Shown: in pieces, positions 62,409 to 64,000 of the stretch
Position numbering within the stretch: the stretch's first letter is position 1
Layout of the letters: every line of letters begins with the position of its first letter
Assembly: GCA_016795485.1 (NCBI GenBank)
Contig: JAEUHM010000041.1
Location: 62,001 to 126,000 of the forward strand
Reading direction: 5' to 3'
DNA from: Verrucomicrobiaceae bacterium
Lineage (GTDB): Bacteria; Verrucomicrobiota; Verrucomicrobiia; Verrucomicrobiales; Verrucomicrobiaceae
DNA: 64,000 nucleotides
Position numbers and translations under genes: made by a program
Notes under the pieces: generated by a model
Seen by the model: the letters and a program-made list of their open reading frames with translations, nothing else
The model's database searches: none
What the model was told of the DNA's origin: nothing

Positions 62409-63569
62409 TTACGCTGTCCTGGAACCCAGTAAACCTTGCAGCTTGCGCGCTTCTGCCAGTGCGGCATCGGCGGTGGCACCGAGTACGGTGATGTGACCCA
62501 TTTTCCGTCGGAGTTTGGCCAATTGTTTGCCGTAGAGGTGCAGCTTGGCTTCTGGATGGCTCAGAACAGGCGTCCAGTCGGGTTGGCGCGTTTCGGACGG
62601 CCACACTTCACCGAGTAGATTGAGCATGACGGCAGGTGAGTGCTGCCGCGGGCTTCCCAGCTTTTGTCCAGTCACAGCGCGCAACTGCTGCTGGAACTGA
62701 TTCGTCACACAAGCATCAATCGTATAGTGGCCGCTGTTGTGAGGGCGTGGAGCTATCTCATTTACCAGCACCTTGCCTTCAGCCGTGACAAACATTTCCA
62801 CGGCCATCGTGCCCACGTACTGCAAACCCTGTGCTACCGACTCCCACAACGCGAGTGCCTGTTTTTCAATTGCTGGCGTCACCCGCGCTGGTGCCAGAGT
62901 CACGTCGAGGATGTGTCGATCATGAATGTTCTCGACCACACCGTGAGTCGCGGTGCTGCCATCGACTGCGCGTGCCCCAACAACTGAAACCTCCATCACG
63001 AACGGCACCCACTGCTCCACAACTGCATGGTGCCCTTCAAAACCAGACCAAACGTCAGCAAGCTCGCTCTCAGGCCCAATTTTAGCCTGTCCTTTGCCAT
63101 CATATCCGAAAGCCGCTGTCTTTACCACGCACGGGCGGCCGAGTCCGGCCACAGCTCTCTCCAGGCCCGCCAAATCTTCCACGATCTGAAACGGCGCACA
63201 GGGGATGTTCTGGGAACGCAGGAAGAGTTTTTCGCGTTCGCGATGTTGAGTGGTGAAAACGGCATTCCGGCCTGGGCGCAATGGTTTTCTCGCTTCGACG
63301 TAGCTCAAACAGGCATCCGGAATGTTTTCAAACTCCACCGTGACCACATCCACACGCGCCAAGAAGCTATCGAGCGCCTCTGTGTCATCATAGCGAGCAT
63401 TCACCTCCCAGTCAGCGATCTGCCCAGCCGGGCAACCAGTGGCTTCATCGGTAAATATCGCTACTCGGTAACCACATCGGCGCGCCTCGAGTGCCAACAT
63501 ACGTCCAAGCTGGCCCCCACCAAGGATGCCGATGGTTGCGGGAGGCTGGAACGCGGTTTTATCACTCAT
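62409..63569 (-). CDS. purK: N5-carboxyaminoimidazole ribonucleotide synthase
   Basis: The start at 63569 gives 386 aa; longer readings to 63845 are not supported. The N-terminal GILGGGQLGRMLALEA motif, the ATP-grasp core (VVKTAAFGYDGKGQ, VVEQWVPFVMEVSVV) and EIAPRPHNSGHYTIDAC are all typical. With ATP and bicarbonate it forms N5-CAIR from AIR in purine synthesis. purE is not in the window. Confidence 0.97.
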   Translation of the reverse strand: MSDKTAFQPPATIGILGGGQLGRMLALEARRCGYRVAIFTDEATGCPAGQIADWEVNARYDDTEALDSFLARVDVVTVEFENIPDACLSYVEARKPLRPGRNAVFTTQHREREKLFLRSQNIPCAPFQIVEDLAGLERAVAGLGRPCVVKTAAFGYDGKGQAKIGPESELADVWSGFEGHHAVVEQWVPFVMEVSVVGARAVDGSTATHGVVENIHDRHILDVTLAPARVTPAIEKQALALWESVAQGLQYVGTMAVEMFVTAEGKVLVNEIAPRPHNSGHYTIDACVTNQFQQQLRAVTGQKLGSPRQHSPAVMLNLLGEVWPSETRQPDWTPVLSHPEAKLHLYGKQLAKLRRKMGHITVLGATADAALAEARKLQGLLGSRTA

Positions 63570-63675
63570 GGAAATGGTAGATGAGCCGGAAGTAATAAGA
63601 AAGGCGGGCCGCATGGCGAGTGTTTTTGTTTCCCTTGTTGCGTCTGGCTCCACAGACGACGATCTCTGCCCACCC

Positions 63676-64000
63676 ATGATCCCACCACTCCGCCAAAGCC
63701 GTCTTCTGCGTGAACTCCGCGCGGGGAAAAGCTCTCCCATCATCAAGCTCAACCTGATCGACCCGCGCATTGTGGAACTAGCGGGCTTAGCCGGAGCTAC
63801 GGCAGTGTGGCTTTGCAACGAGCACGTGCCCAATGACTGGCTCAACCTCGAGAATCAGGTCCGCGCGGCTAAATTGAGCGATATGGACACGATCATACGT
63901 GTCTCAAAGGGCTCCTACAGCGAGTATGTGAAGCCTTTTGAAATGGATGCCACCGGCATCATGGTCCCGCACGTCACCACCGCGGACGAGGCGCGTGACA
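63676..64000 (+). CDS. HpcH/HpaI aldolase family protein (3' end beyond the window)
   Basis: The frame from ATG 63676 is open to the right edge (108 codons). It begins LRELRAGKSSPIIKLNLIDP and contains LAGLAGATAVWLCNEH, then KPFEMDATGIMVPHVTTADE, the metal- and substrate-binding pattern of 2-keto-3-deoxy-sugar-acid and 4-hydroxy-2-oxo-acid aldolases. Class II pyruvate-dependent aldol cleavage is expected. It is divergent from purK with a 106-nt gap. Confidence 0.85.
   Translation, partial: MIPPLRQSRLLRELRAGKSSPIIKLNLIDPRIVELAGLAGATAVWLCNEHVPNDWLNLENQVRAAKLSDMDTIIRVSKGSYSEYVKPFEMDATGIMVPHVTTADEARD

Overview
The window looks like chromosomal DNA of a member of the Verrucomicrobiota, probably of the Verrucomicrobiaceae/Prosthecobacter kind. 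The basis is gene content: a DUF1501 protein, GloVer-type and NGNYVV-type repeat proteins, several very large secreted Ig and beta-helix proteins, SGNH hydrolases, W-DP repeat proteins and a Ser/Thr kinase with an extracellular tail. Base composition is moderately GC-rich and fairly even. I saw no rRNA, tRNA, prophage or CRISPR array. Both edges cut through genes.

Layout. 1-7.3 kb (minus strand): a GT39-like glycosyltransferase (cut by the edge), an ABC exporter in which the FtsX-type permease is fused to an AttH/CrtC-like lipocalin domain, its ATPase, a sensor-less histidine kinase and a pseudopilin. 7.5-12.7 kb: a 1374-aa delta-60/Ig surface protein divergent from a small secreted protein. 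12.8-19.9 kb: housekeeping genes (redoxin, TPR proteins, Dabb protein, YebC, ABC ATPase, pgsA, der). 20-30 kb: a 1.6-kaa beta-helix protein, a NarL-type regulator, a GloVer-repeat protein and a HEAT-like protein. 30.1-31.2 kb: about 1.1 kb of non-coding DNA with a 22-bp tandem array and an inverted pair of a dispersed palindromic element. 31.2-34.8 kb: a compact four-gene operon (OsmC-like, atypical acyl-CoA dehydrogenase-like flavoprotein, cytosolic PhnD-like binding protein, MetE-like methyltransferase) of unknown purpose. 34.9-37.8 kb: small genes, a 311-bp internally deleted IS (MITE-like) with 20-bp terminal repeats, and a sucD without sucC. 37.9-41.9 kb: an NGNYVV-repeat protein. 42-56 kb: two SGNH hydrolases, a receptor-like kinase, an esterase, an M16 peptidase, a W-DP repeat protein, a pectate-lyase-like protein, an M32 carboxypeptidase and a DUF1501 protein. 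56.2-58.2 kb: a small lipoprotein, then a CnrYXH-like trio (anti-sigma candidate, Cys/His-rich periplasmic sensor, ECF sigma factor), then the remnant of a LysR-type regulator. 58.8-64 kb: a SulP-carbonic anhydrase fusion, hemL, purK and the start of an HpcH/HpaI-family aldolase.

The genes fall into an envelope/surface programme (giant repeat proteins, exporter, receptor kinase, hydrolases, metal or redox-responsive ECF module) mixed with ordinary housekeeping genes. The best candidates for something undescribed are the 31.2-34.8 kb operon, the 22-bp array beside it, the permease-lipocalin fusion and the ECF trio. Functional calls rest on motifs read by eye; no database search was run.
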